DNA of 64,000 nt from Vitellaria paradoxa. Lineage: Eukaryota; Streptophyta; Magnoliopsida; Ericales; Sapotaceae. The stretch covers positions 35,525,433 through 35,589,432 of the forward strand of contig CM034244.1 of NCBI GenBank assembly GCA_019916065.1, in the 5' to 3' direction. Position numbers and translations under genes: made by a program. Below are positions 1 through 12,500 of the stretch, one piece after another (position 1 is the stretch's first letter; each line of letters starts with the position of its first letter). The notes beneath the pieces were generated by a model that searched no databases, was not told the origin of the DNA, and saw nothing but the letters and a program-made list of their open reading frames with translations.

Positions 1-150
1 AAAAAATCAACAAATAATTAAACATCAAATACACAAACAAATCACCTCAACTTACAAAACCCAGATTGCCTCTGAGTGTAATAAAACAAATAAATTCATT
101 ATATGCAAGAATCGTAGATAGATAGATATATAGATGTGTGTGTGTACTAC

Positions 151-312
151 CTTGGCCTTGTATTTGCCATAGAGATCATAATGGGTAGGGCTGAGATTGA
201 GTTCCTTGGCAATCTCAGAGATGTGGAGAGGCTCAACAGAGTTTGCGATGTCTATATCTGCTGGGACTGGTGAGACCACCTGAAGCTTCCTCACTGTCTT
301 TGATGAACTCAT
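151..312 (-). CDS. THFS: Formate-tetrahydrofolate ligase, first coding exon (gene runs off left edge)
   Basis: This is the N-terminal exon of 10-formyltetrahydrofolate synthetase, the cytosolic C1-pathway enzyme that makes 10-formyl-THF from formate, ATP and THF. The minus-strand translation starts MSSSKTVRKLQVVSPVPADI and continues through SVEPLHISEIAKELNLSPTHYDLYGKYKAK, which I recognise as the conserved plant THFS N-terminus. The start is the ATG at 310-312; an in-frame ATG seven codons upstream adds only a short lysine-rich stretch and does not match the family. The exon ends AAG|GTAGTA, with the donor GT at 149-150, so 151-312 encodes 54 residues of a protein usually about 630 aa long. 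The remaining exons lie beyond position 1. The active-site and P-loop regions are therefore not visible. Confidence 0.93.
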
Positions 313-793
313 CTTTTCTTTGCCTTTCCACAACCAAAAATAATCTTGGGTTTTCCTTTCTGGTTTGTTGATCTCTCTTCTCTGTCAAATCTAATCTATA
401 ATAGATCCACTGTCCACAAGATGTTTGAAAGAATCAAAGAAACCATCAAATTTGGGGCGGGTCGTATTTGGGTGAGGCTCGTAAGTGCATCAAATGATTT
501 TGGTCATACATATGTCAGAATTTAAGGGATCTATATGAGTTATCTGATCCAAAAAGTTCACGTTGGAGGGATAAATGAACAGGATGTTTAGTTGATTAAA
601 GTTTGTCTAAAATAAAATATAATAAAAGTTTAAATATTTGATTTAAAAGTAATATTTAATAAAATTTAATTAAAAAATATAATAAATTAATAAAAATAAT
701 AAATTTTAAAAAATTTTGACTAAGTAAACATTTCTGGTAACTCCCTGTCTCTTTTTATTTAAAAAAAAAGGTATAAAAATTAAAGGTGAAAGG
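313..793. other. THFS leader/promoter side and AT-rich spacer
   Basis: About 100 bp of CT-rich leader (minus-strand sense) precedes the THFS start. An AT-rich stretch at 395-405 could hold its TATA element, but this is only a guess. From about 600 the DNA is very AT-rich and shows no gene. Confidence 0.4.
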
Positions 794-803
794 AAAAAAA
801 AAA
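794..803 (-). terminator. Pol III terminator of tRNA-Ala
   Basis: Ten A on the plus strand form a T10 run on the transcribed strand, 13 bases beyond the 3' end of the tRNA-Ala gene. This is the standard RNA polymerase III stop signal. Confidence 0.85.
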
Positions 804-816
804 GAGTACTCAATGG

Positions 817-889
817 TGGAGATGCGGGGTATCGATCCCCGTACCTCTCGCATGCTAAGCGAGCGCTCTACCATCTGAGCTACATCCCC
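817..889 (-). tRNA. tRNA-Ala (AGC)
   Basis: A 73-nt nuclear tRNA read on the minus strand. The acceptor arm GGGGATG (889-883) pairs with CATCTCC (824-818), with one G-U pair, and the discriminator is A at 817. The anticodon arm is CTCGC-TTAGCAT-GCGAG, giving anticodon AGC. Internal promoter boxes are present: A box around TAGCTCAGATGG and B box GGGGATCGATACCCC in the T arm. There is no intron and no encoded CCA, as expected for a plant nuclear gene. All four arms close well and a T10 terminator follows, so the gene is probably functional. Confidence 0.97.
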
Positions 890-2226
890 AGGACGACGGT
901 GGAGTTTACCTTTCTTTATAAATAGTAACAAACAAAATTAGTAGTCTACACTTTACCAAATAAATACGGTCCCATGTTAATTGAAATTATTGGTTTCAAA
1001 TCGATGCATAAAATTAACCAACTTTTTTGGTCCAGCCAATTACTAGTAGTCAACTACCACAAGCGGTGAAAATATGCTGGGCATCAATATGGACAAATAT
1101 TAAAAAAATTTTATAATTGTTACAAAATACCCAAAATAGTTAAATTATTTCAACGGCCAAAAAATAATTTATTTTATTATACAAAAATAAAAATTAGAGA
1201 GATGTCAAAATAATATAGTATATAGATTACGAATTTTGATTACTCTATTTTCTCATAATACAAAACTGGGTAAATATTTGAGTAGTAATACTTGTAATTT
1301 TTTAACTTTTAAAAATTATATTTATTTCTCTTATTTTAAAATGTCATTATTATTGATTCATTTATGTTAAATTAATCATTAAAACTTAACATAAAATATT
1401 AAAATAAGTAAAATTTTAGATATTTTTCCTATTTTATCTTTTCCTCTTTCCCATATTTGTCAAATTTTTTACAAAATTCTAAAAAAAGTAAAATAAAAAT
1501 TTTTTGAGAAATTTTATAAAAAAAAAATTGACAATTTTGTGAGAAAGAGATGGTTAGAATAGAAAAGGGCCCAAAATTTTGGTTATTTTAATTTTTTTTG
1601 TCAAAGTTTAATGATTTATTTAATGGGATAAATTCAATGTCCACAATATTTTAAAATAAATGAGGTGTTTGTAATTTTTAAATATTAAGAAGTGATAAAT
1701 ATAATTACTAAAATATTAAAGAGATGTATGCATAATTTACTCTACAAAATTACACTTAGAAGCAAACTTGAAAATAAAATAAATTAAATTAAAAATGTAA
1801 AATCTAAAAGGAAACTATGAAAGTGATATAGCGAAATCTATTAGATTAATTTTGAGTGGTAGTTGATCAATTGGTAAAATTTTAGTTTGTTCATTAATAA
1901 TCACTAGCTTGATTTTTCTCGTAATTATTAGAGAATTTATTAGGTCATTAACTCTAAAAAAAATTAAATAAATAAAAATAAATAAATTTATGGGACAATA
2001 TCTTTTTGAATTTTTTTTAAGTGTGTTTGGCAATGGTAGATGTTATGATAAAAAAATTATTTATTTTATAAATTAAAATTAAATAATAAATTTTAATACA
2101 TTCACTAATCACTACCTGTGCATCACATGCGTACCCGCTAGTCACTTTCTTAATAACCATGTGTATAAAATATTCCTTGCTATCTGTTGAGTACGTACCC
2201 TATGCGCATCCACGTTATCAAATTTA

Positions 2227-2393
2227 GGCTTCGTTTGGGATGATAACAAAATTTTAAAACATAATAAAAAAATAGTAAAAAGTTTTCAAAAGTTATATAT
2301 TTTTATTTTACTACACGAATTATGAAACACAAACTTACAACTTATTTTACGTTATTTCATTTTATTTCACTTTTTGTCACACTAAATGCACCT
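2227..2393. mobile_element. Short MITE-like element (~167 bp)
   Basis: The left end GGCTTCGTTTGGGATGATAAC and the right end (GTCACACTAAATGCACC) are imperfect inverted repeats, and TTA lies at both sides (2224-2226 and 2394-2396). Short size, AT-rich body and a 3-bp TWA duplication fit a Tourist/PIF-Harbinger-type MITE. It resembles the element at 45324-45480. Confidence 0.5.
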
Positions 2394-2463
2394 TTAAATT
2401 TTTTCACCTGATTTTTCCCAAAAAAAAAAAAAAGAAAAAAATTACCAAACCACTTTACACTAA

Positions 2464-2960
2464 GAGTGAGTTTAGAGTGATAAAAAAGTGAGATAAAATG
2501 AGATTTAGGAAAATTTTTTATGTTTGGTGTACACATTTCAAATCGTGTTTTTAGAGATGAATAGTAAGATTCCCGTTGCGAGGGATTGGATTTTCGTTTG
2601 AATAGATTTAAAATTTTTGATAGTCATGACTTTTTTACACTACAATCTGTTCAAACGGATTGTAGAAATTGTTTGGATGGAAATTGGCTTCGCGAATCTA
2701 TCGGAACGGTTTATACAATCTTTTAGAACGGTTTCTACAACCCCACAAAAAATAGTCAAAGTGGGTGTTATTCGGTAACTTGAGAGTGAGAATGGTAAAA
2801 AAATTTTTGTTATTTGATTAATCGAATTCTAATTATCGACTTTTTTTTAAAGATATTGAAATGTTTTTAAATTTTGAGAAAGTAGGAATGTGTAAAAATG
2901 TATAGAGATTTTCAGATGTTTTCAAAAATTTTCACCAAAATTTGTTGCTGCAAACGACCC
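2464..2960. mobile_element. PIF/Harbinger-type MITE, copy 1 of 5
   Basis: A ~497-bp non-coding element bounded by TAA on both sides (2461-2463 and 2961-2963). It shares its body with elements at 5618, 31661 (inverted) and 39072: a GTGATAAAAA(A)GTGAGATAAAATGAG start, a GGTGTACACATTTCAAA segment, a GAATAGTARGATTCCCGTT segment, and an internal AACGGATTGTAGAAA segment. The terminal repeats are degenerate in this copy. Confidence 0.7.
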
Positions 2961-4676
2961 TAAATAAAGAATAATTCTTTTTGTTATTTTCACCGCATTT
3001 ACTTATTTTGTATACCAAGTATACCCCCTACAGTGTCCCTTTGCATATTAAATATAATATAAATTTATATATTTCAAAATAAAAAATACCAAAAAACGTA
3101 AAAGTTATTTTGTGTTATTTTCAACATTTTTTTAAGTAAACACAAAGAATTGATTTCCCATATTTAATTAATAATTTGAAAATATTAATTTAAATTATTA
3201 ATAATTAAATGGAGAGTAAGGAGATTCAGAGTTGCTTACTGTGGAGGGATAGAATCTTTTCAATTTTCTAAACGAGTAATGTTTATTATGTTAATTAATT
3301 ACCAAAAAAATGTTTATTATGTTAATTTTTTTATACTATTTGTTAATAAGAATTGAAAAAAAAAATATTACTCTACCAAAAAGAATAACCAAAATTATAT
3401 GGTAATAGTAAAATTAAAATTAAAGTAGAATTCAATGAATTTATTGTTTCCAAATGATAGATTTACAAATTTTTCCTGTCATTAATTCTGATTATTTATT
3501 TTAACAGACTTTTTGATTATATAATATTATTCTTAAAAAAATGAAAAAAAAGGACCAAAAACTATTTGTTAGAAGAGTAGGTTACCACATACTTTTTTTA
3601 TTTCTTAAAAAATTTGAAAAAAATCGATAACTTTTGTATTTTTTAGTTACTTTTGGTAAGTTTTTACCCTACTAAACAGGTATAATAATTTTTTATCATT
3701 AAAAATTTTAAGATTCTAAAATTGGAGATATTTCACACTTTCAAAAATAATTTTTAAAAGTAGATGTGAGGTCAAGAAGGCGGTGGATTCGGCCGCGCCG
3801 ATAGTGCTACAACGGCGACTACTAAAAGGGAAATGGAGAGAGTTAAACCCTGCTGTGGTCGCAAGGAAAGAAAGAGCAGAAAGGGGTAACTTAGGGTTTT
3901 TAATTTTTTTATTATTTTATAATTTTAAGTTTAATATTTTTTAATTTCTAAAAATTTTAAACAAAATATTCGTTTAATTTACAACAAGTATACTTTAGGT
4001 GTGTTTGAAATGATAAAAAATAAGATATGTTGTAAATTCGTGCAGTAAAATAAAAAATGAATAACTTTTAGAAATTTTTAAGATTTTTAAAAATTTAAAA
4101 CAAATTAAACGGATCATTTACATTTGAATTTTTTTTTTTGCCAAAAAGTAAAGGCTCTGTTTGGTATCACTAAAAAATACCACAAACTTTAACTATTTTT
4201 TATACTTTTTTTCAATCAAAATTTTTTTAAATTTTACCTTTTTATCACATCTTTCTATTTTTATTATACTTTTTATCCTATTTTTTATCAATTAAACACC
4301 TAGTCTCGAAATTGATAAGTTTGAAAAATTAAAAAGAATTGATAAGAACTAAAATTTTTTGATAAATTTGAAATTCAAACACAGAAGTTCATTTATTTGT
4401 CCCTTTATTATTCTTTTCAATTTTGTCAATCAAAGCTTTCCCGGCTGTTGCTTCTAAGTTTCCCGCCATCTGTTTTTTCTAGGGTTTTCTCGGTCGGGGC
4501 AATTCATTCTTCAAACCAACCCGGCAACCTCTTCCTTTCCCTTTTCTTTCAACATCGCTGACAAGTATTTCCTTCGATTTTTATTTCCTCTATAGGGGTT
4601 CTGAACCAATCGTTGGGAATCGAATTCCAATTCCTCTGATTTCGCTGCGGAAGAATCAAAACCGGGTTCTCTTACC

Positions 4677-7600
4677 ATGCCGACGTTAAGCTGGAGACAC
4701 CATACCCTCATTCAAGCTCTGTTGTCGCGCGGTCCGCTCAAGGAGCAGGAATTCCACTCCATCTTTTCCGGCGTTACCGGCAAAACCCCAGGTCATTTCC
4801 TTTCCTTAGCACTCATTTTCCCTTTTATATGTAGATATTTATGTTCTCGCTAGACTGTAATTGACATGAGTCGATTATTGAGCTTTACTCTGTATTTAAG
4901 AGTGAAGTTTCTGGGTAGTTGCAATAAGAGGTAAAAAGCAGAAATTTTATCAAGTGTGCTTCAAATTTGTTTCCTGAATAATGCATTTTTTTTTTTGTTT
5001 TAATTGAAAAATGAAACTATGAAAGGTTTCACTTTTATAGTTACTTTATTATTATTATTATTATTATTATTATTTTTTTTTTTTTTTGGTTTTCATTCTT
5101 TTATAACTTATTTGATAATTTGCTTTTGCTGCCAATCTGGTGGCCTATCCTGAAGCTCTATCCAGGAATGAAGATATTGATAGCTTTATTCTATTGAACT
5201 ATATGATAATGGTTTTCCAGGGGCATTGCTTGATTGATTTCAAGCACTAGCTGTTTTTGTTGCGTTTTTGTGTACGGTTTTGTGGTTTTTATTTCATAGT
5301 ACTTCCTATTATTATAATGGTACGAGGAGTTTGAGAATAAAATAGTGAAAATATGTTCTTCCTTAAACGTGGACTAATCTACATTTTAGGACACTTAAGA
5401 GCTCAGTCTTGGGCATGAGCTTTTGTTGGTTGTTCAAGTTCCCAATTTGTTGGATAATTTGTTGGACATATCTATATTTGAGTCTGCCTGAAAGCCGTTG
5501 GAATTAATTGAAGTATAAACACTGTTTTATCAGGAAGAAGAACAATAAAAGCTCAAATATGCATTAATTGTACATCTGAAATTTATGTTGACGGAAGGCC
5601 TACAATAAGCTTGCTTAGGGTGTGTTTGGAGTGATAAAAAGTGAGATAAAATAAAATAAAATGTGGTTTGGAGAAACTTTTTGCATTTGGTGTACACATT
5701 TCAAACCGCATTTTTTGGAGATGAATAGTAGGATTCCCGTTCTGACAAATTGGATTTCCGTTTGGACGGATTCAAAATTTTGTATCAGTCACGGCTTCTT
5801 TGTAGACCAAACCAGACTCGAAACGGTTTTTACAATCCGTTTGGATGGAAGTTAGCTGTGCGAATCCGTCGAAATAGTTTTTGCAATCCCAGAAAAAATA
5901 ATCACAGTGGGTGTCATTCAGTAGTTTGGAAGTCCGTGATGAGAATGGTAAAAAAATTTTTGTTATTTAATTAATCGAATTCCAGTTATCGACTTTTTTT
6001 TAAGAAGATATTGGATTTTTTTTAAATTTCGAAAAGGTAAGAATGTGTAAAAATGTAATAGAGATTTTCACCAAAGTTTGGTGCACCAAACACACCCTTA
6101 ATGTGGTGAATGTGTAATAATGTACTTTCTGTATCTTGCTATCCATCCCAGAACATAAGATTATACATATTTTTTATATTTTATGGGGGTAACAAACAAT
6201 GTATATGTTTGGACTTTGAAATGCATGCACTTGGACTTTGAATAATGCTTTACTAATTGATAATGATTGATCAAATGCTTAATTGTACTTATTGTATGTG
6301 GTACAGGTAGTCATCAACAACTATTCAATGATTATCTTCTACAGATAAATAAGGAACTTTCCTTTCTTCAATTTGAGTTGCGGGCTTTTAGAAACCAATA
6401 TGATGGAGGTGTTTACTATGGTGTGGTAAATAATGTTGCTGATGAACAGTCCAAACTTGGAACCAAATATACAATTCCTCAAATTGCTTTTTACAAGAGC
6501 ATTGTAAGTTTTGAGGCGCCTTTTATATTTTGATAATTTTTTAGTAGTCAATAAATTTAGTTTGTTTATTTTGTTGATGTGATGCAGCTCTGATGAGAAT
6601 TGTCATAAAGTAATAAATGTAAAAAAAAAAAAAAAAAAATGGGGCATGGGTTAAAGCGAAAGAATTTGGCTTTGGCCCACTGCACAACCAAGAATTGTGT
6701 TTGGCTCAAAATAAAACCTAAGTTAATCAACCAAATTCACCAATTAAAGACATAATTTCCAACGATAATGGTCCAGGTTATCATATGCTTCCTCTGGTAA
6801 AATCTTTTGTTTCTATATCTTTCAAATGAAACTAAAAGTCAAACAAGGTGATATTTCTGGTCCCCCATCAATTACAAAAATTTTCATTTATATTTGTCTT
6901 TGTTTTTCCAACTGTGTAAGTTACAACTTAATTATCTAATTTTGGCTTATAAGACTGAAAATAAACTGGGCGTGTCATGGAGTGAGAAATTTGGAAACTT
7001 ACACAATCCATTAAGACTCTTATTGTGACAAGCTACACATATGGCACGCTATGTTAGTGTATTATTGCTAGTGACCATTTTAGTAACTATGTATCTAACA
7101 TATTTGGAATATTATGCTTTCTTGTGAAAAGGCAATGCATTAGTTACAAATTCAAAGGTTGTGTTATTGGTTGACTGCTATGTATTCCATGAATCTACGG
7201 GGAGGAAGAGTCCCAACTAAATTCTTTAAGGGATGTTTATTAGATGGTGGAACTTACATAGCATTCTCGGTTCTCTCACTCTCCATGACACATTCTAAGG
7301 AAACAGTTTTCTGGATGCTACAAAAAAATTTCCATGTTCTCATTGTGCATCCATCATATTCTGTTGTCCTGGGTATTTGGCACTTCAAGATATTTAGTAG
7401 TTATATATTAGCTTTAAGAGTCTGGTGAGTGTTATTATGATTATAATCTAGTTTGAATATATTGTTCTTGAAATTAAGAACCCTTCGTTATCCTCTGATG
7501 CCTTTTCAATATAATTTCTTTAATTATAAAAAAAATGAACCCTTTTCTATCCCATGTTTATCTTTTTTTTTTTTTAGTTTCTAATGTTGAGCATATAGAA

Positions 7601-9596
7601 TTTTAGTTTTTTACAGCAAGTTTTCTCGTGCTTATTCTTTCATGTCAAATATCAGGTAGAAGCCATAGCACAAGATGTTACAGCCAAGGGTAGCATATCA
7701 AATATTGATGCTCTTAACATACGATTGGAAAATCAGGTTCGATGGCTTCTACTTAATGATAAACATCTTGCATAAGTAAATTCATGACCTACTTGTTTTG
7801 TTCAGTTAGTATTACTTCCTGACATAATAGTGATTCCATACCAGTGATCCTAAATCTGATGGTGGTGTTAGTTGTATTCTATATAGGAAAGACCTGTCAA
7901 CAAACAGAGATTTCCAAGGGGAAATGCAAGTAAAGCAAATAATATATATACGCATCATGTATGTAAAAAATTTTCTGTCATAGTTCTTAAAATTGGCTAT
8001 CAGTTTGAACTTAAGCAATTTCTTTTTAGGTTAAAGGATATTATCGTGTTTTATCACACCTTAACAAACAAGCAGTTAAGGTATCGAGGGTAATGATTAT
8101 GATAATTATTAACCTTTGTTGCACTTGAAAAAACTAGCAGTTAAGGTATCAGGGTAATGATTATGATAATTCTTAAGCTTTGCTGCACTTGAAATTGCCT
8201 TCATATATTTGCATAAAATTTTTATTTTATTTTTTCTTGGGGTAGTATGAACTTCAAATTCAAAGTAAGGTTTCCGTTGGCAGCAGACAATTTTAAAGTT
8301 TTCTCAAGACTTGATATAATTATTGTTTAAGATGGAAGGAAAATCTGTCATGTTATAAGTTCCCCCCCCCCTTCCAAAAAATAAACTGTGTCTTGCAAAC
8401 AGAAAGTTATACATGCATAGCAATACTGAAATTGGGAAAAGTAAGTACTCCATAATCTATGCCATATTGTTTGACAAAGTGTGTGCTTGTGAGTAGAATA
8501 GAGGATTGGTAAATCGATTTCATATATCCTTACCATACAAGTGGTTTTTCACTTCACATAAGTGTCAACTGTTGGTCCAACAATGCTTTTGGTCAATCTT
8601 CAGGCTACAACTGGAGCAGGTTGCCAATCACAGGATGATTCTGTGCATGTTCCTCCCACATTCAAGAACTTCTCAATGACTCAGAAGGACAAAACTCTTG
8701 AAGAACTTGTGCGTGATCAGTGGCTCTGTTCTACCCCAGATGGTAACATTGGACTTGGTCTTAGATCCTTCCTTGATCTGCGCAGTTGGTTCCGTAATAA
8801 TGATATTCCTGTCTGTGAAGTTTGCAATGAGCCTGGAGTTAAGGTACGTCTTTTCTCCAATATTACAACATAATCATAAGTTTATGTCCAAAAGCCTTAG
8901 CCTCTCTCATTTTCCCCAGATAAATGTCTCTTATTTGATACCATATTAAATTGTTACCCATCATCTCACCTGAAAGCTTAAGGTATTAGGAAAGGGGAAG
9001 CTTTATTACTTATATTGATTTATTTTCTCTCGACAGTTTTGAAAGTGATTAGTTTGCAGTCAATTTTCTTTTGTTATTTAATGCCTTTTTGCGCACCCAA
9101 AACCAACCAAAAATGTGTAGACACCTTGAAGGTTCTTTGTTGCTGCTGTTGAATCTTATATATCCCATTCTGATTAATTTGAACAGGCCGAGCTGTGTCA
9201 AAACGAAGGTTGTACTGTTCGAATACACCAGTACTGTGTAAAGAGGAAATTTTCGCAAAAAAGGGTATTGATTTGAACCTTCATATTGTCTTATATTTTC
9301 AGTCAACAGATTAGTTAAATTAGTTAAATTGCCAACTCTATGATTTGCAGGTTGAAAGAGTTTGTCCAGGTTGTGGCACTCCATGGCTGCTTCCTGTGTC
9401 CAAAGTAGAAACTATCCAAGAAGATGATGATGCAAATGTGACCATTCAGAGCCAGCCACCTCCCGGAACCTCCAGGAGAAAGAAGCTTAGAACATGTAGA
9501 GCCACTGAACCCAGTCTTGGATCTACTTCATCTCAAGCAACAGTGCCCACTTCTGATACGAGGAGAATAACTCGAAGTTCTGCCCGGCTGAGATAA
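4677..9596 (+). CDS. NSE1: NSE1, SMC5/6 complex subunit with variant RING
   Basis: NSE1 binds NSE3 and NSE4 in the SMC5/6 complex, which acts in DNA repair and chromosome stability in the nucleus. Coding exons are 4677-4791, 6307-6503, 7656-7736, 8604-8843, 9187-9264 and 9351-9596, all with GT-AG ends, giving 318 aa in one frame. The protein starts MPTLSWRHHTLIQALLSRGP, matching plant NSE1, and contains the winged-helix segments (NKELSFLQFELRA, YGVVNNVADEQSKLGTKYT). A C4HC3 variant RING is intact: C202, C205, C215, C220, H225, C228, C242, C245. After the RING comes a basic Ser/Arg tail ending RITRSSARLR. The length is close to the Arabidopsis protein. An AATAAA follows the stop (9605). Introns 1, 3 and 4 carry repeats, but no exon is damaged, so the gene looks functional. 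Confidence 0.95.
5618..6097. mobile_element. PIF/Harbinger-type MITE, copy 2, in NSE1 intron 1
   Basis: The best-preserved member of the family. The left end GGGTGTGTTTGGAGTGATAAA and right end ACCAAACACACCC are inverted repeats, flanked by TTA at 5615-5617 and 6098-6100. It is 480 bp with no coding capacity. TTA duplication plus a GGGTGTGTTTGG terminus is typical of Tourist-like MITEs. It sits wholly inside NSE1 intron 1 and leaves the splice sites intact. Confidence 0.85.
8071..8194. repeat. 65-bp tandem duplication in NSE1 intron 3
   Basis: Two copies of a 65-bp unit starting AGCAGTTAAGGTATC lie head to tail (8071-8135 and 8136-8194, the second slightly shorter), with few differences. It is intronic and probably neutral. 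Confidence 0.85.
8933..9035 (-). mobile_element. TRIM-type LTR plus primer-binding-site remnant in NSE1 intron 4
   Basis: On the minus strand a ~90-bp segment starts TGTCGAGAGAAAATAAATCA and ends AGCTTTCAGGTGAGATGATGG...; it is followed by TGGTATCAAAT, close to the TGGTATCAGAGC primer-binding site that pairs with initiator tRNA-Met. The same LTR design occurs at 53311-53617 and 59765-59853. No second LTR is seen, so this is a fragment. Confidence 0.55.
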
Positions 9597-9733
9597 ATAT
9601 GAATAATAAAGCTCAATTTCTTTTTGGAGAACTTGGTAAAAAATGGTGTTTATTTTGCTCCAGCAACTCAGTATTTGCAGTAAATATTAACCTCCTGGAA
9701 TTATGCTCTAGTAGCAGAATGATGTCTTGACTG

Positions 9734-10293
9734 TTTTGTGCAATTCTTACTGTCAACATTCCGTTTACGGTTTTTGTGTGTATATATATATGTTATATAT
9801 ATAGCTGGAATTAGTATTGCCAAAAGAGCAGGGAGTAACCCAGATCTTATCTAAAGATGCTTTCATCTTCATCAATGTGAAGCCTAAAATTTTGGTTCCT
9901 ATCTCATCTAGCAATGGCAAAAAACTTGTGTTGCTCTCTGATTTGCTCATGGATATAAGCATTGAGGTATATACATAGAACTTGTAAGTAACTGCGTACT
10001 GATCCATGTTTTGTGTAATCCTTATTGTCAACATTCTGTTTTTGGTTTTTGTGTGTGTGTGTGTGTGTGTATAAAATACAGCTGGAATCAGTATGCTAAA
10101 TGAGCAGGGAATAACCCAGATGATCTTGTTTAAAGATGCTTTTGTCCTCGTCAATGTGAAAAGCCTAAAGTTTTGGTTCCTATCTCATCTAGGAATTGAA
10201 GTCTCGTAAAGATGGGGACAAAGCTCGTTACTTTATGATTTGCTCGTAGATATATGCACTGAGGTATATTCATAATACTTGTAACTGCATACT
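9734..10293. repeat. ~275-bp tandem duplication downstream of NSE1
   Basis: Unit 1 (9734-10008) and unit 2 (10009-10293) share the order TTTTGTG..AAT, GTCAACATTC, a GT/AT-rich tract, AGCTGGAAT, GAGCAGGGA(G/A)TAACCCAGAT, AAGATGCTTT, TTTGGTTCCTATCTCATCTAG and GAGGTATAT. They differ by many substitutions and by different microsatellite tracts, so the duplication is old. Nothing in it looks coding. Confidence 0.85.
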
Positions 10294-10446
10294 CTCTCTT
10301 TCTCTCTCTCTCTCTCTATATTTTTCTTGTTAGTACAACTCAACGTATGTATATGCTCTATTAAATCATATATTTACATGAACTTGATGTAGGGTAAGGA
10401 AGGAGTTATTGATTTTTTGGAAGTGTTTGAATGCTAAGAAGGTTGG

Positions 10447-10599
10447 AAAACGGGCCCTCCCGGGCACAGTGGCATTAGTTAATGGGTGTGCTCCTCATGT
10501 AGATGGTGCGGTTTCGAGAGGATCAGTCATTTATCTCTCAGTTTATCCATTGGCAAAGCTCGGCGGAGTTTTGGGTGACCCAAAAAAAAAAAAAAAAAG
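10447..10599 (+). mobile_element. SINE-like insertion with A-tail
   Basis: A GC-richer block in AT-rich DNA contains GGGCACAGTGGCATTAG, resembling a Pol III A box, then GCGGTTTCGAGAGG, resembling a B box, and ends in an uninterrupted A16 tract. No clear target duplication was found, so the boundaries are approximate. Confidence 0.35.
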
Positions 10600-11960
10600 A
10601 TAATTTGAATGGGCTTGATCACTATTGGAATGCAATTAAGTAGATTTGTCAAATATGTTCTTGGCTTACGTTCGTTAGAATGGAACTAGGACTGTTTATA
10701 TGGTTTGATAAAATTGAATGCGATTTAACTGTATTCGTGATTCTTTTTTAATATTTAAAATTATATTAAAGATATCTTTAACTACTATAAGTAAGGCTTT
10801 GTATTTTCAGACGTCATTCAAGTTTAATTTTGATTTCGTGAATCATGTTGTGATTTTAAATACGTTTGAATGAGATTCCACTATTCGCTTCAACACCTTA
10901 GAATTAGGGTTTAATTTGGTATTTTATAGCGCTTGAATATTTGTACTAGTGTAAATTTTATTAATAAATGTAATATTATAATTAAATAGAATAAGGAGCC
11001 TGCTATGTATTATCAAATCATGTAGTGTTTATATTAATCATTGAATTAAGTGTGAGATTCAAAGTATTACGAACTTTACACAATTATATAATATTTTAAT
11101 TAATTAAGTGGTATTTGATTTACTTTTTTATTTTTTATTTTTGTTTTATATATTAAAATTTTTAAAACGAGAAAATAAAAAATATTTTATTTTCTTTATT
11201 TTTAGATTTACTTTATTTTGATTTAAAAATTCTTAAAATAATTTGTTTATCATTTTTCATTATATGAGTAAATTTAATTTTTATTTTGTAAAATAAATTT
11301 TGAAAATATAAGTAATCAAATGAGTTTTGAGTTGTTTTTTTATTTTTAAAAACATAAAATGAAAAATAAATTTAAAATAGAAAATAAAAAATATAAAAAC
11401 AAGTCAAATGACACCTTAACTATTATGAAATAGTAAATCTACAATCTTTTCATAGTCTAGATAATTTTAGTGGATAGCTTTTATTGAATTTTTAGAAGCA
11501 TAGAATCGTCACTTAACTTTTGTTATATTTTCGAATATTTTATTAAAAAATAATATTTTACAAACAAAAAATTAAGGTTATAATTGTTTTTTGAAAATGA
11601 AAGTATAAATCAAAATTTTGTTCCCAGGGGACAAATAGGTCCAGTTGACCAAAACTTTACAAATGTGGTTATTAGTCACCCTAATTTAATAATAATAATA
11701 ATAATAATTAAAAAAAAAAAGTAATCTCTAATCCATTTTCTCCATTATTTATTTAAGGGAAATGCTCCACGCTTGTGGTTTATATTCAAACAAGTGTAGC
11801 TTGATGGTTTGTCTGGCAGTCTAGAGGCTCTCAGCTCTCCTGACTCATCTCATCTATTGTGAAACTTTACTTATTAATAAGATATCCATTGATTTGTTTG
11901 TTGAAATTCAAAGTTGTTAGGAATTATTGGGGCTTATCTTTTAGGGAACCATTTGGCAGT

Positions 11961-12056
11961 CCCGGGTTTGTCAAAAGCAAAGGCCATCCCTCCATCCGTG
12001 GGCTCATCCCCGGGTTTGTCAAAAGCAAAGGCCATCCCTCCATCCGTGGGCTCATC
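11961..12056. repeat. 48-bp tandem repeat, two copies
   Basis: The unit CCGGGTTTGTCAAAAGCAAA... occurs twice with a 48-bp period (11961-12008 and 12009-12056) and is virtually identical between copies. It is a recent local duplication, much GC-richer than its surroundings. Confidence 0.9.
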
Positions 12057-12135
12057 TTTAGTGGTTGAAAAAGCACAATTCAACATAACCACACACTGCT
12101 TAATTGTTAATTCGAAAAATGTTGTATATTCATTC

Positions 12136-12229
12136 GACCACATCATCACTTATTATATCTATGTAGTAAAACACATCATTTAATTTGATATTTGTCACAA
12201 TCATACTAAAGTTTCACCACATTATCACT

Positions 12230-12266
<37 letters not shown>

Positions 12267-12500
12267 TTTGAATTTGAAATTTGAAATTAGAATAAATATA
12301 TCTACATAATAAAACATATCTTTTGATTTGACATTAGTCTCAGTCATCACTAAAGTTTCGCCACATCATCACTTATTATATTTATATAATAAAACACATT
12401 ATTTGATTTGACATTTGTTCGGGTCATACTAAAGTTTCACTATGTCACACTTATTATATATCTGTATAATAAAATATATCATTTGAATTTGAAATTAAAA
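12136..12500. repeat. Diverged ~79-bp minisatellite, about four copies
   Basis: The pattern CACATCATCACTTATTATAT ... TAAAACACATCATTTGATTTGACATT ... ACTAAAGTTTCACC recurs at about 12138, 12216, 12361 and 12440. The second copy is expanded by a (TA)n tract. There is no coding capacity. Confidence 0.7.

Larger units (their letters stand above)
890..4440. other. AT-rich intergenic DNA with MITEs
   Basis: No gene is visible. The stretch contains two inverted-repeat elements (listed separately) and, near 4000-4140, another degenerate piece with the same terminal sequence (GTGTGTTTGAAATGATAAAAAATAAG). The block at 3770-3900 is less AT-rich but has no recognisable coding content. Confidence 0.6.

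Noticed and set aside
7159..7428. 89-codon frame in NSE1 intron 2
   Set aside because: The NSE1 exons on both sides splice in frame without it and family members have no such insert.
11859..12183. Overlapping frames on both strands across the 48-bp repeat
   Set aside because: The repeat length is a multiple of three, so frames stay open by construction; no family match.
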